From Mesorhizobium qingshengii (GTDB lineage Bacteria > Pseudomonadota > Alphaproteobacteria > Rhizobiales > Rhizobiaceae): a DNA stretch of 64,000 nucleotides. Position numbers and translations under genes: made by a program. Shown piece after piece: positions 43,970-53,378 of the stretch. The stretch spans positions 1 to 64,000 of the forward strand of contig NZ_JAPFQA010000017.1 in the NCBI RefSeq assembly GCF_027563465.1, in the 5' to 3' direction. Numbering within the stretch: the first letter of the stretch is position 1; each line of letters begins with the position of its first letter. The notes under the pieces were generated by a model, which made no database searches, was not told the origin of the DNA, and saw nothing but the letters and a program-made list of their open reading frames with translations.

Positions 43970-46357
43970 CTAGACGGCCGCCTTGCTGCGCACTTCGGAT
44001 TTTTCCAGATAGTAGGTCGAATATCTATCGAAGAACTTCTCCGAACCTCCGAACGTTCCGTATTTGGCCAGTTTCTTCAGATCGACCTTGTTCAACACCG
44101 CCCCGATGATCTTGTTGGCGATATAGGGCTCCGCGTTGAGCAGCGACTGAACCATCGCGCGCGGCGTACGACCCCACTCGGTGACAAGCACGAAACCGTC
44201 GACCAGCGGCGCGAAGGCCTTGGCGTCGACCACCGGTCCGAGCGGCGGCAGATCGACGACGATGTATTCGAACGTCTCCTTGGCGTTCTCGATGAAGCGC
44301 CGCATCCCGGCCGAGGAGAGAAGCTCGCTCGTGTGGGAGAAGTGACCGCGCAATACGGCGGGGACAATCGCCAGCTTCGTCTGCCGGTCGATCTTGCCGA
44401 CGGACTGCCAGGTCTGGCCGCTCACCACCGCTTCCATCAAGCCTTGCTCGGCCTCCATGCCAAGACCGCGGCTGAGGCCGGGGTTGCGCAGATCGCCGTC
44501 GATCAGCAGCGTCCTGGCGCCGTTGGCGGCAAGCAATCCGGCGAGATTTGCCGCGACCGTCGACTTGCCCTCGCCGGGAAGGACCGAGATGACGCCGATG
44601 ACGCGGCTGCCTTGCCCTTCCATCACGACGTCGAAGGCGATCTTGGCGCTGCGCAAGGTTTCGGAGAACATCGACGCGGGCGAATCGATGCTGACCCGCA
44701 TGCGCGCCCGCCTTTCGGCGGCCGACAGCGACTTGGCGGTCTTGGCATCCAGCTGGGTTTCGCCCGGCTGGTCTTCCTTGCCGAGCTTGCCGCCGATCGT
44801 CGGCAGATAGCCGAGGAATTTCAGACCGACCCGGTCGCGCACATCATCGCCGGTCCTGAAGAAGCGTTCGTTGAACTCATTCAGGCCGCCGAAGCCGGCG
44901 CCCATCAGCATGCCGAGCACCAGCGAAAGTCCCAGCACGACGATCGTACGCGGGCTTGACGCGGCGAGCGGCATCGAGGCGTCCGAGATGATGCGGATCT
45001 TGCCGACCGGGAAGGATTGCTGCTGCGCGGCTTCCTCGTAACGGCCGAGGAATGTCTGGTAGAGCGTGGTGAGCGCCGTCGCCTTCTGGTCCAGGTCACG
45101 CAATTGGACTTGCGACTGGTTGTCGATGGAGCTTTTGCCTTGCGCCGCCGCGACATTGGCCCTGAGCGCGGTCTCGCGCGCCAGCGCCACTTCATACTCG
45201 TTGCGATAGCTTTCGGTCAGCTGCTTGAGCTCGCCGAAAATCTGCGTCGAGATGTCGGCCTTCTCCTTGGTGAGTGCCTGCGCCTGCGGATGCTGGGGGC
45301 CGAAATTCGCCTCGACGTCCTGCAGCCGCTTGGAGACAGCGAGATAGCGGGTCTTGAGCGCCGCGATGACCGAGCTGCTCGGCTGGTCGCTCGATATGGC
45401 GGCATCCTTGAAGGCATTCTCCGAACCGCTATCGATAATCGCCTTGTATTGCTGGTAGCGGGCACTGGCGCGTGCGGTATCGGCCTGCGCCACGATGAGC
45501 TGGGCGTTCAGGTCCGAGAGCTGCTTGTCGCTCATCAGCTGGCCATCGCTGTTGGCGGCCAGTCCGTGGTCGGCCCTGAATTTTTCGACCGCCAGCGAGG
45601 CCGCCTGGGAACTCTCGCGCAATTCCGTCAACCGGCCCTGCAGCCAGACAGCCGCCCGCTCGGTAGCGTCGAAGCTGGCATCGAGCTGATCGGCGAGATA
45701 GGCATCGGCATAGGCCTTGGTGACCGCGTTTGCCAGTCCCGGGTCGGTCGCCTGGTAGCCGAGGGCGATCACGAAACTCCGCCCGACACGCTCCGCCCGA
45801 ACCTCGCTCTGCAATTTGAGAATCGCATAGTCGCGGCGGGCCGTGGCGATCATCGCCTCACGCGTGGCCGCGTCGACCTTGGTAATGTCGCCCATGGCCC
45901 CGACGGGAGAGCTGGGATGCACATACTGGACTATGCTCCTGACAAAGCCGATGCCCTTCGCCAGCGCCGACACGGGAGGGTTCATGAAGGCATCGTTCTG
46001 GTCGAGCTTCAGCTTGTCGACGACCACGGCGGCGAGCCGCGACGACGTCAGAATTTCGATCTGGCTCAGAATGGCCGAGTCGGTCTGCATGCTCGTCGAC
46101 GTCGCCGAGATGTCATCGACGATCTTGTTCAATCCCTCGTCGATCAGCACGCTGCTGATCGATACATATTTGGGCGGCGTGGTCTGCAGATAGAGCAGGC
46201 CCAGGAAAAGACCGATGATGGCGCACACGGCAACCACCTTGGCCTGCCGTGCGGCCATGCCAAGCAGCCGCTCGATATCGATGAAGTCTTCGCCGTCTCC
46301 TGCGTCTGAATTCGGCAATGGCATCCTCTTGTCGAGAGGAAAGTTGGCATAATTCAT
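43970..46357 (-). CDS. exoP: polysaccharide chain-length/tyrosine autokinase (ExoP/Wzc-like)
   Basis: An inner-membrane co-polymerase of 795 residues from the ATG at 46357 (MNYANFPLDKRMPLP); the 32 codons above it run through a hairpin and are unlikely to be translated. The N-terminal Wzz domain has two helices, one near residue 40-60 (AVCAIIGLFLGLLYLQTTPP) and one near 475. A long coiled coil lies between. The C-terminal BY-kinase has Walker A VLPGEGKSTVAANLAGL (about 592), Walker A' TLLIDGDLRNP and Walker B VVDLPPLGPVVD, and a short tail with three Tyr (FFDRYSTYYLEKSE). It controls exopolysaccharide polymerisation and export. Confidence 0.93.
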   Translation of the reverse strand: MNYANFPLDKRMPLPNSDAGDGEDFIDIERLLGMAARQAKVVAVCAIIGLFLGLLYLQTTPPKYVSISSVLIDEGLNKIVDDISATSTSMQTDSAILSQIEILTSSRLAAVVVDKLKLDQNDAFMNPPVSALAKGIGFVRSIVQYVHPSSPVGAMGDITKVDAATREAMIATARRDYAILKLQSEVRAERVGRSFVIALGYQATDPGLANAVTKAYADAYLADQLDASFDATERAAVWLQGRLTELRESSQAASLAVEKFRADHGLAANSDGQLMSDKQLSDLNAQLIVAQADTARASARYQQYKAIIDSGSENAFKDAAISSDQPSSSVIAALKTRYLAVSKRLQDVEANFGPQHPQAQALTKEKADISTQIFGELKQLTESYRNEYEVALARETALRANVAAAQGKSSIDNQSQVQLRDLDQKATALTTLYQTFLGRYEEAAQQQSFPVGKIRIISDASMPLAASSPRTIVVLGLSLVLGMLMGAGFGGLNEFNERFFRTGDDVRDRVGLKFLGYLPTIGGKLGKEDQPGETQLDAKTAKSLSAAERRARMRVSIDSPASMFSETLRSAKIAFDVVMEGQGSRVIGVISVLPGEGKSTVAANLAGLLAANGARTLLIDGDLRNPGLSRGLGMEAEQGLMEAVVSGQTWQSVGKIDRQTKLAIVPAVLRGHFSHTSELLSSAGMRRFIENAKETFEYIVVDLPPLGPVVDAKAFAPLVDGFVLVTEWGRTPRAMVQSLLNAEPYIANKIIGAVLNKVDLKKLAKYGTFGGSEKFFDRYSTYYLEKSEVRSKAAV

Positions 46358-46372
46358 CTTCGGTCCAATTCC

Positions 46373-46409
46373 AGAGCCTGTCCCATCCCGATGGTCGGGA
46401 TGGGGCTCT
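46373..46409 (-). promoter_or_regulatory. leader hairpin just before exoP
   Basis: A 10-bp stem CCCATCCCGA / TCGGGATGGG with loop TGG, extended by AGAGC / GCTCT. It lies 15-50 bp upstream of the exoP start codon, inside the predicted leader. It could block ribosome access or end early transcripts. There is no direct evidence for control. Confidence 0.45.
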
Positions 46410-46423
46410 ATCTGTTTGTTTGA

Positions 46424-46468
46424 GCATGATCTTTTCCGAAAACCGGTACCCACTTTCCGGGATCATGC
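46424..46468. repeat. palindromic intergenic repeat, family A copy 2
   Basis: Perfect outer arms GCATGATC / GATCATGC enclose TTTTCCGAAAACCGG and CACTTTCCGG. It shares CCGAAAACCGGTACC with the copy at 13051. It lies between galU and exoP. The rest of the 233-bp spacer shows nothing else clear. Confidence 0.75.
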
Positions 46469-46590
46469 TTTGGCTTGCAGGCGCCGCGAAGATCGGGAGC
46501 ATGCGTAAAGCAACGCAAGCTTCATGCCAGACAGCGCGGGCTATCGCCTCGCGCCATCAGCCATCTGAAAATACTCCCGAAAGATGGGCA

Positions 46591-47487
46591 TTATGCGGCT
46601 TCTTCCTGGCGTTCATGCGACCGGACGAACTCCTGAAGCATCTCGAAAACCGGGCCCTTCATATCGTCGCGCGCCAAAGCGAAGGCGATGTTGGCCTGGA
46701 TGAACCCTTCCTTGGAACCGCAGTCGAACATTCGGCCCTTGAAAGGCTGGGCGAAGAACGGCTGGTCCTGCGACAGGCGGACCATGGCGTCCGTGAGCTG
46801 GATCTCGTTGCCGGCGCCACGCTGCTGATTGCCCAGCAACGCGAAGATCTCGGGCTGCAGGATGTAGCGGCCGTTGATGTAGAAGTTCGACGGCGCGTTG
46901 GCTGGCGCCGGCTTTTCGACCATCGCCGTCACCTCGAAACCACCGCCGACATCGGCGCCACGGCCGACGATTCCGTATTTGTTGGTCTCGGTCGGATCGC
47001 AGCGCTCGACGGCGATCACATTGCCGCCGGTTTGGGCATAGAGGTCGGTGATCTCGGCCAGGCATCCGGGCCCGCCGAACGAAACCATGTCCGGCAAAAG
47101 CAGGGCGAAGGGCTCGTTGCCGATAACCTCGCGCGCGCACCAGACGGCGTGGCCGAGGCCTTGCGGCGACTGCTGGCGAATGAAGCTGGTGGCGCCGGCC
47201 ACCGGCAGCATGCTTTCGAGTGCCTCCAACTGGGTCTTCTTCCCGGTCTGCTCCAGGGTTCCGATCAGTTCCGGATGCAGGTCGAAATAGTCCTCGATGA
47301 CCGCCTTGTTGCGACCGGTCACGAACACGATGTGCTCGATGCCGGCCTCGAAGGCCTCGTCCACCGCATATTGCACGACGGGCCGATCGACGACGGGAAG
47401 CATTTCCTTCGGCATCGACTTGGTCGCCGGCAGGAACCGTGTTCCAAGCCCCGCCACCGGTATCACGGCCTTCCTGATTTTCTTCAT
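46591..47487 (-). CDS. galU: UTP-glucose-1-phosphate uridylyltransferase
   Basis: Makes UDP-glucose for exopolysaccharide and other glycans; 298 residues. The N-terminal nucleotide-binding signature is KAVIPVAGLGTRFLPATKSMPKEMLPVVDRPVVQYAVDEA. The substrate motifs FALLLPDMVSFGG and GRYILQPEIFALL are present, as is the C-terminal FDCGSKEGFIQANI. It sits between exoP and the glycosyltransferase genes on the same strand and is the usual exoN-type partner of such clusters. Confidence 0.95.
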   Translation of the reverse strand: MKKIRKAVIPVAGLGTRFLPATKSMPKEMLPVVDRPVVQYAVDEAFEAGIEHIVFVTGRNKAVIEDYFDLHPELIGTLEQTGKKTQLEALESMLPVAGATSFIRQQSPQGLGHAVWCAREVIGNEPFALLLPDMVSFGGPGCLAEITDLYAQTGGNVIAVERCDPTETNKYGIVGRGADVGGGFEVTAMVEKPAPANAPSNFYINGRYILQPEIFALLGNQQRGAGNEIQLTDAMVRLSQDQPFFAQPFKGRMFDCGSKEGFIQANIAFALARDDMKGPVFEMLQEFVRSHERQEEAA

Positions 47488-47561
47488 TGCAAATTCCTTC
47501 TGAGGAGATCGACTTCAGTCCATTCACAGGCCACGAAAAATCCCTCCATGTGCCTGCATCT

Positions 47562-48512
47562 TCACCTCCCCGCCCCCACGGCAAACTGTGCCGCTACTCT
47601 TCGCAACCGCACGGCGATCGGCATGCCCATATGCCTGACCGCCGCCGGGTCGCTGAGCGCCGTCCGGATCGCCTTGAGCGGGGACCGCGCCTTGATGTGC
47701 TGAACCATTGACAGGAACGATGCGGCCTTGCGCAGGCTGCGGCCGCGCCGGGCGAACGCGGCCAGCGCGGCTGGATCCATGGAATGGGTCTGTGCGAACA
47801 CGGCATCGGCCTTGCGCATCGCCTCGACGTGATGAAGCTCGAGCACGCGCGAGATGGAGCCGCTGCGGATATGGTAGGCATAGCCGATCGTCGGCTCGAC
47901 CACGCATTTGCCACCGTTGGCCAAGGCGTCGGCAAGCAGGATGTAGTCTTCGCCGATGATCAGTTCTTCATCATAGCGAAGTCCGTTTTCATCCAGGAAC
48001 CGGCGCTGGAAGATCGGCTTGAGATAACCGAGATTGAACTTCGATTCGAAAACGATGTTGCCGGCGATGTAGCTGGCCAGCGAGATTTCACTCAAACTCT
48101 CCAGATAGCGCGTCGGAAACATAGCGTCTTCAACGACACCGTCCTCGCGAATGACCTGGAGGTTGTCGACGGCGATCTGGGCATCCGCCCTTTCGGCGCG
48201 GGCGATCATGGTGGCGATACGGTCCGGAAAGACCGCATCGTCGGAATCGAGAACCGCGATCCATCTGCCACGGGCGAGGTCGAGGCCGGCATTCCTGGCG
48301 CCGCCGGGACCGCGATTGCTGGCCAGGGCGACGACACGAACGATATCCCGCGGATAGGCCCTTGCCACATCGAGCGTCGCGTCGCGCGACTTGTCGTCGA
48401 CGACGATGATCTCGACGCTGACGTTTTTCTGGGCAATGGCGCTGGCGATCGCCCGGTCGAGGGTTGCCTCGGCGTTGTAGGCGGCGATGACAAAGGAGAC
48501 GTCAGGCTGCAC
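47562..48512 (-). CDS. glycosyltransferase family 2 (ExoU/ExoW-like)
   Basis: A cytoplasmic GT-A enzyme of 316 residues from the GTG at 48512, chosen because GGAGG stands just before it and the MQPDVSFVIAAYNAEATLD reading fits; longer frames overlap other genes. UDP-sugar-binding motifs are VVDDKSRDATLD, NRGPGGARNAGLD and the D-x-D-like LDSDDAVFPDR. The closest resemblance is to the succinoglycan side-chain transferases ExoU/ExoW. It overlaps the exoM-like gene by 11 bp. A related paralogue is at 60650-61672. Confidence 0.88.
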   Translation of the reverse strand: MQPDVSFVIAAYNAEATLDRAIASAIAQKNVSVEIIVVDDKSRDATLDVARAYPRDIVRVVALASNRGPGGARNAGLDLARGRWIAVLDSDDAVFPDRIATMIARAERADAQIAVDNLQVIREDGVVEDAMFPTRYLESLSEISLASYIAGNIVFESKFNLGYLKPIFQRRFLDENGLRYDEELIIGEDYILLADALANGGKCVVEPTIGYAYHIRSGSISRVLELHHVEAMRKADAVFAQTHSMDPAALAAFARRGRSLRKAASFLSMVQHIKARSPLKAIRTALSDPAAVRHMGMPIAVRLRRVAAQFAVGAGR

Positions 48513-49452
48513 GCTTGCCTCCTTCCTTTGGCGAAGGCTGGCCGTAGAGGCGGATTTCACGGATGCCGACGAGGCCGCTGACGACGCCGACATGCATGAT
48601 GCCGCGCAGCACGCTGCGGTTCCTGCGAACCGGGCTGACGACAACCGGGATAGCCGAGGCGAAGCAATATATGGCCTTTGCCGACGCCAGGCCGACCTGC
48701 TTGACCAGGCCGATGCCGCTGGCTTTACCTCCCAGAAGGTGGCCATGCGTCTGGCCGACGCGGAAGCGACGGCGGCCGAGCCAGTCGAACGCGGCCCTGG
48801 CGCGCGGCACCACCTCATCCACCCAGGCCTCGGGCGAAAAGGCGATCCGGCCGCCGGCCTTGTGCATCTGGTCAAAGAACTCGGTATCCTCGCCGCCGGT
48901 CTGACCACGCGCCAGGCTGAAGCGGCGGCCACGCAGGCTGTCGGCGCCGGCCCGCAGCAGCACATTGCAGGTGTAGCCGGTGTGGATCTCGCCGCGCACC
49001 CAGACGGGCAAGGTTGAATGGAAGTCGCCGCGCCGCATCCAGTCCGGCGCATCCGGGCGATAGCGCGCCCGCACCGGACCGAGCACGGCGGCCGCACCGC
49101 TCGATTCGGCCGTCGCGACCAGCTCGGCGAGCCAGCGCGACGAAGCCGTCTCGTCGTCGTCGATGAAAGCAACGAAATCCGCCGTGCTGGCGTCGAGGCA
49201 AGCGTTGCGGGCGATCGAAATGTTGCGCGCCGGGGCATGGCGATAGTGGATCGGCAGCGTCAGTTCCCGCGACAGCGCCGTAACCAGGTCACGGGCGCTT
49301 GGCGTGTCGTCGTTGTCGGCGATGATAACGCTGACATCGAATCCTGAAGGCATGTCCATGGCAGCCAGCGAGCGCAGCGTTTCGGCCAGCTCCGGTCGCC
49401 GGAACGTGCAGACACCGATGTCGATGCTGCGGTTGTTGACAGGCACCGCCAT
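48502..49452 (-). CDS. exoM: glycosyltransferase family 2 (ExoM-like)
   Basis: A 316-residue GT2 enzyme starting at ATG 49452, overlapping the exoA-like stop (TGATG). Motifs are IDIGVCTFRRPELAETLRSLA, ADNDDTPSA, ARNISIARNACLD, and the metal-binding FIDDDETASSRWL. GEDTEFFDQMHKAGG supplies the catalytic ED near residue 205. ExoM adds a beta-1,4 glucose during succinoglycan repeat assembly; the same role is inferred here from similarity and order. Confidence 0.85.
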   Translation of the reverse strand: MAVPVNNRSIDIGVCTFRRPELAETLRSLAAMDMPSGFDVSVIIADNDDTPSARDLVTALSRELTLPIHYRHAPARNISIARNACLDASTADFVAFIDDDETASSRWLAELVATAESSGAAAVLGPVRARYRPDAPDWMRRGDFHSTLPVWVRGEIHTGYTCNVLLRAGADSLRGRRFSLARGQTGGEDTEFFDQMHKAGGRIAFSPEAWVDEVVPRARAAFDWLGRRRFRVGQTHGHLLGGKASGIGLVKQVGLASAKAIYCFASAIPVVVSPVRRNRSVLRGIMHVGVVSGLVGIREIRLYGQPSPKEGGKRAA

Positions 49453-50471
49453 CACGCCACCCCGCGCCGCGCGCCGAGGCCGAGAAGCTGCAGCCAGAAG
49501 CCGACGGACCAGCCAAGATGCATGACCATTGCCGAGACGCCGGCAAGCGCGATATCGGCATTGCGCTGGCGAATGGCCGTCCACAAGCCATAACCCAGGC
49601 ACACCGACGCCCACAGCAGAAGCGGCACCGCCGCCAGCCAGTGCACGAAAGAGAACGCCGCCAGCAGGACGACCGGAAACACCAGCAGCGGCACCATCTG
49701 CCGGACCTTCGGGATCACCCGGTGCTTCAGCACATTCTTGGCGCGACCGCGGCCATAGCCGAGATACTGGAAATAAAGCCCGCTCAACGAGGCGCGTGGA
49801 TAGTAGACCATCTGCGTTTTGCCGCTCATCCAGATCTTGTAGCCGGCCTGTCGCAGCCGATAGTCGAGCTCGGCGTCCTCGTTGTGGCTGAACGTCTCGT
49901 CATAACCGCCCACGGCCCCGAACGCCGATATCCGCATCAACGCGTGATGGCCGTGATCGATCCACTCTCCCGCGGAAAGGTGCCGGTGCTTGGAGCCGCC
50001 GGTGCCGAGCCTGGAGTTCTGTGCCGCGGCGGCCGCTTTCTGCACGGCGCCGCTGCCACTGGTCAGCATCGAAACAACGACCGAATCGGCACCGGTGGCC
50101 TGCGCTTCCTCGACCAGGCGGTCGCAATAATCGTCGGGATAGCCGCCATGCGCGTCGATGCGGATGAGATAGTCCGTGCCTTCGCCGAATGTGCCGACGG
50201 CGAGGTTGATCGCCGCGCTCTGTATGCGCCGCTTGTTGTGAAGCAGGATAACGCGCGAATCCTTCGCAATGACATCCTCGACGATGGCCAGCGTGCCATC
50301 GGTGCTGCCGCCGTCGGCGACGATGATCCTGGCGCCAAGCCTTGCGGCCGAAGGGCGCAATTGATCGAGCAGCGCACCGATGTGGGCGGCTTCGTTCAGG
50401 CACGGAACAACGATCAGGCTGGATGATGGCTTTCCAGTTTGCGTCATCAACCCACGTCCATCTCTGGCCAT
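49452..50471 (-). CDS. exoA: glycosyltransferase family 2 (ExoA-like)
   Basis: A 339-residue enzyme with a GT2 catalytic domain and C-terminal membrane helices (MVPLLVFPVVLLAAFSFVHWLAAVPLLLWA). Motifs are VVPCLNEAAHIGALLDQL, VADGGSTDGTLAIV, LIRIDAHGGYPDDYCDRL and EDAELDYRLRQAGYKIW. ExoA links the first glucose to the galactosyl lipid carrier in succinoglycan synthesis. The start at 50471 follows the exoL stop by one base; an internal ATG at 50447 is also possible. Confidence 0.88.
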   Translation of the reverse strand: MARDGRGLMTQTGKPSSSLIVVPCLNEAAHIGALLDQLRPSAARLGARIIVADGGSTDGTLAIVEDVIAKDSRVILLHNKRRIQSAAINLAVGTFGEGTDYLIRIDAHGGYPDDYCDRLVEEAQATGADSVVVSMLTSGSGAVQKAAAAAQNSRLGTGGSKHRHLSAGEWIDHGHHALMRISAFGAVGGYDETFSHNEDAELDYRLRQAGYKIWMSGKTQMVYYPRASLSGLYFQYLGYGRGRAKNVLKHRVIPKVRQMVPLLVFPVVLLAAFSFVHWLAAVPLLLWASVCLGYGLWTAIRQRNADIALAGVSAMVMHLGWSVGFWLQLLGLGARRGVA

Positions 50472-50472
50472 C

Positions 50473-51645
50473 CTATGCCAACGCTTCTGCTGCGAAGGAA
50501 CCGGGCACGGTGGTCAGGCTGCGCAACCGCTCGACGAGCGCCCGACAATCACTGCGATCATAACTCCACGTCCTCGGGTTGCGGGCAAGGACACGCGCCT
50601 TCAGTTTGCCGAAGCGGTACTCCTCCATCTTGCCGAGCGCGGCCTCGAGACCCTCGGGCGTGGCCTGGGAGAGCAGGACGCCGATATCCTGCTGGTTGAG
50701 GAAACGCCCGGTTTCGGTGTTGCCCATCGAGATCGGCACCGCGCCGAAGCGGCAACCCTCATAGAGCCGGTTGGGCAGCAGCCATTCGGAGTTCTGCCCT
50801 GCTTCGAAGAAATCGATCGCCCAGGAAAAATGGACTTCCCTGTAGATCGCCGCCATGTCTTCTGGATTGCGATAGGGCCCGCGAAACGACAGCCACGGCT
50901 CGGATTCGACAAAGCCATGGAAATCCGGAAACTCGGACAGCGCCGGACGGCCGCGCAGCACGATTTCGAAGCGCCCATTCATCCGGCGGGAGAAATCGGC
51001 AAGGAGTTCGAGCGAGCGGCGGCAGCGCAGGGCGCCGAACCAGCCGATACGCCATGGCGGGCCGGCCGGGCCGTGCGCCGGCTCGGAGTCGCCGGGCAAA
51101 ATCGCCGCGGCCTCGAAATATTTGTTCTCGACCAGCTCGATCGGTGCCGCGACCTGGCCGAACGGCTTGAAGTAATTGGCGATGAAGGCGGGCGAGCTGG
51201 TCACCAGCAGCTTCACGTCCCTGGCCAGAAAACGTTCGGTGGCGCGCAGCGCCTTGCCGAGAAGATCGTTGCGAAGCACCAAGCGATGAATGTCGAGGCA
51301 TTCGTAGACGATCGGAACCGGCGCACCGAATGCCGACTTCGCACGCCGCGCCAGCGCCAGCATTTCCAGATTGCGCGCGATGATAAGATCGGGCCTCGGC
51401 ATGCCGCCAAGCCTCGAGCCGATCGAAACCGCCGCCTTGGCGACCGCAGCGAGGCGCTGGCCGAACCGGCCGTCACGCGTCGCGCCAAGGTCGATCGGCC
51501 GCAATCCCTCGATATCCGCGATCGGGTTCGCAGTGCGACGGAAACCGGCCAGCGTGACCCGGGCACCGCCTGCCCTGAGCATCGTGATCCGCCGGCGCAC
51601 GGCCGGGTCGGAAACGTCGTGCACAAGGTACAAGACATGCAGCAT
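50473..51645 (-). CDS. exoL: glycosyltransferase (ExoL-like)
   Basis: A 390-residue GT-B-type enzyme resembling ExoL, which adds a glucose in succinoglycan repeat assembly. It starts MLHVLYLVHDVSDPAVRRRITM and has the donor-side motif WFGALRCRRSLELLADFSRR and the C-terminal EWLLPNRLYEGCRFGAVPI with the catalytic Glu region. It begins the exoL-A-M-(U/W) run on the minus strand and is divergent from the flippase gene, with the shared promoter region holding two exo-associated motifs. Confidence 0.87.
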   Translation of the reverse strand: MLHVLYLVHDVSDPAVRRRITMLRAGGARVTLAGFRRTANPIADIEGLRPIDLGATRDGRFGQRLAAVAKAAVSIGSRLGGMPRPDLIIARNLEMLALARRAKSAFGAPVPIVYECLDIHRLVLRNDLLGKALRATERFLARDVKLLVTSSPAFIANYFKPFGQVAAPIELVENKYFEAAAILPGDSEPAHGPAGPPWRIGWFGALRCRRSLELLADFSRRMNGRFEIVLRGRPALSEFPDFHGFVESEPWLSFRGPYRNPEDMAAIYREVHFSWAIDFFEAGQNSEWLLPNRLYEGCRFGAVPISMGNTETGRFLNQQDIGVLLSQATPEGLEAALGKMEEYRFGKLKARVLARNPRTWSYDRSDCRALVERLRSLTTVPGSFAAEALA

Positions 51646-51693
51646 GAAAACTCGACCGCTGTTGGCCCACCCACGGGAATGCTAGTACAGCTC

Positions 51694-51748
51694 TTGCTGC
51701 ATCGCAACATTTTTGCTGCGACGATCCACGTTTTCTGTTGCACTGCAA
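51694..51748. promoter_or_regulatory. two exo-associated motifs in the exoL/exoT divergent promoter region
   Basis: TTGCTGCATCGCAACA at 51694-51709 and the shorter TGTTGCACTGCAA at 51736-51748, both with TTGC...GCAA arms. They lie in an AT-richer gap between the divergently transcribed exoL-like and exoT-like genes. Near-identical copies are at 41804 and 60517. This is probably the binding site of an exopolysaccharide regulator. Confidence 0.55.
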
Positions 51749-51763
51749 AATTAATGCCCTAGT

Positions 51764-53326
51764 TTGTCCTTGGCGGCGGTTGTGGATTTTCAGGGTCGGA
51801 AATCCGCGCAAAGATCAGGAATCCTGAATTTGGAAGCCAATGCATTCGATCCGCCAGAAGGCTCGCTCCGCAAATCGGTCGGGCGCGGCGCCGTTGTCAC
51901 GGCCATGGCGCAGTCTGTGCGGGTCGCGACACAGATCCTATCGGTCATCGTGCTGTCGCGGCTCTTGTCGCCGCAGGATTTCGGCGTCGTGGCGATGTGC
52001 GCGCCAGTGCTGGCCTTCATCGCGCTGTTCCAGGATTTCGGCCTGACCCAGGCAACGATCCAGAAAAACGGCATCAGGCATGAGGAGGTAAACTACCTCT
52101 TCTGGATCAATGTCGCCGTCAGCGCGATCCTGGCCTGCGTGCTCGCGGGCGCCGCTCCGCTGGTCGCCGCCTTCTACGGCGAGCCGCGCGTGGCCGGCCT
52201 CGTGGCCGCGTTCGGGCTGCAGATCATGGCCTATGGGCTTGGCGCCCAGCATCTGGCGCTTTTGACGCGCCGCATGCAGTTCGGCCGTCTCGCGATCATC
52301 GATGTCGCCAGCGCTGTGGCCGGTCTCGCCGTGTCGATCGCCTGGACCTTCATCGACCGCTCCTACTGGGCGCTGTTTGCCGGCACGCTGACCGGCGCGG
52401 TGCTGCCGACGCTCTGCTACTGGGCAAGTTCGCGCTGGCGTCCGAGCCTGCCGCGCAAGGTCGCCGGAATCAGCGAGCTGATCAATTTCGGCGCCGGGAT
52501 CACAGGCTTCAATTTCGCCAATTTCTTTGCCCGAAATCTCGACAATGTGCTGATCGGAAAATACTGGGGCGAGGCCCAGCTCGGCCTCTATGACCGCGCC
52601 TACAAGCTGCTGCTGTTTCCGCTGAGCCAGATCACCAATCCATTGTCGAAGGTGATGGTGCCGGCGCTCTCCAGGCTGAAGGACGAGCCGGACCGCTACC
52701 GTAGCGCCTATCTGCGCGTCATGCCGCTGATCCTGCTGGTGGCGCTTCCCGGTGTCGCCTTCGCCACCGCGATGTCGGACGTGCTGATCCCGTTCGTGCT
52801 CGGCGAGCAATGGCGCGAAAGCGCCTCGATCTTCCTGGCACTTGGCTTTGCCGGGCTGCTGCAGCCGCTCAACAACCCGGCGGGATGGCTTTTCGTCAGC
52901 CAGGGCCGCTCCGGCGACTTCATGCGCTGGGGCATCGTAACGACCGTGACCTCGGTACTCGCCTTCATGCTCGGCCTGCCTTATGGCGCGCTGGGCGTGG
53001 CGATCGCCTATGCGATCAGCGAGTATCTGCGGACGCCTTTCCTGTGGCTCTATATCGGCAAGAGCGGTCCGCTGCAGGCCCACCATGTGCTGCGCGCCGC
53101 AACGCCTTTCGTGCTTGGCGCCCATCTCGCACTGGCCGGCATCTGGTTCATCAAGCCGCTGTTGCCGCAGCAGCATGTCGTTGCCTTGGCCAGCGGCGCC
53201 GTCCTCGCCTACCTCATCACCATCGTCATCGCGCTGGCATTCGCTTCCGGCCGCGAAGCCCTGCGCGAGGCGCTAAAAATGCTGCCCGCAAGACCGCCCG
53301 CGGCGACGCCTCGCGAGGCGCAATAA
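51764..53326 (+). CDS. exoT: polysaccharide flippase (ExoT-like, Wzx/MVF family)
   Basis: An inner-membrane flippase moving lipid-linked repeat units to the periplasm, with about 12-14 hydrophobic segments. Family motifs are SVIVLSRLLSPQDFGVVAMCAPVLAFIALFQDFGLTQATIQ and NFGAGITGFNFANFFARNLDNVLIGKYWG. The start is uncertain: the frame is open from the TTG at 51764, but no ATG occurs before residue 48, so a TTG or CTG near 51824-51830 (before LEANAFDPPEGSLRKSV) is likely. Confidence 0.9.
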   Translation: MSLAAVVDFQGRKSAQRSGILNLEANAFDPPEGSLRKSVGRGAVVTAMAQSVRVATQILSVIVLSRLLSPQDFGVVAMCAPVLAFIALFQDFGLTQATIQKNGIRHEEVNYLFWINVAVSAILACVLAGAAPLVAAFYGEPRVAGLVAAFGLQIMAYGLGAQHLALLTRRMQFGRLAIIDVASAVAGLAVSIAWTFIDRSYWALFAGTLTGAVLPTLCYWASSRWRPSLPRKVAGISELINFGAGITGFNFANFFARNLDNVLIGKYWGEAQLGLYDRAYKLLLFPLSQITNPLSKVMVPALSRLKDEPDRYRSAYLRVMPLILLVALPGVAFATAMSDVLIPFVLGEQWRESASIFLALGFAGLLQPLNNPAGWLFVSQGRSGDFMRWGIVTTVTSVLAFMLGLPYGALGVAIAYAISEYLRTPFLWLYIGKSGPLQAHHVLRAATPFVLGAHLALAGIWFIKPLLPQQHVVALASGAVLAYLITIVIALAFASGREALREALKMLPARPPAATPREAQ

Positions 53327-53378
53327 TTTGGACGCCTTCGACAGCTACGGACATCCACTCCAGTTCCAGGTCTGATTC

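Noticed and set aside
47562..49238. 558-residue frame as a single glycosyltransferase
   Set aside because: Its first half lies out of frame over the exoM-like gene. A GTG at 48512 with a GGAGG site gives a normal-length GT2 protein.
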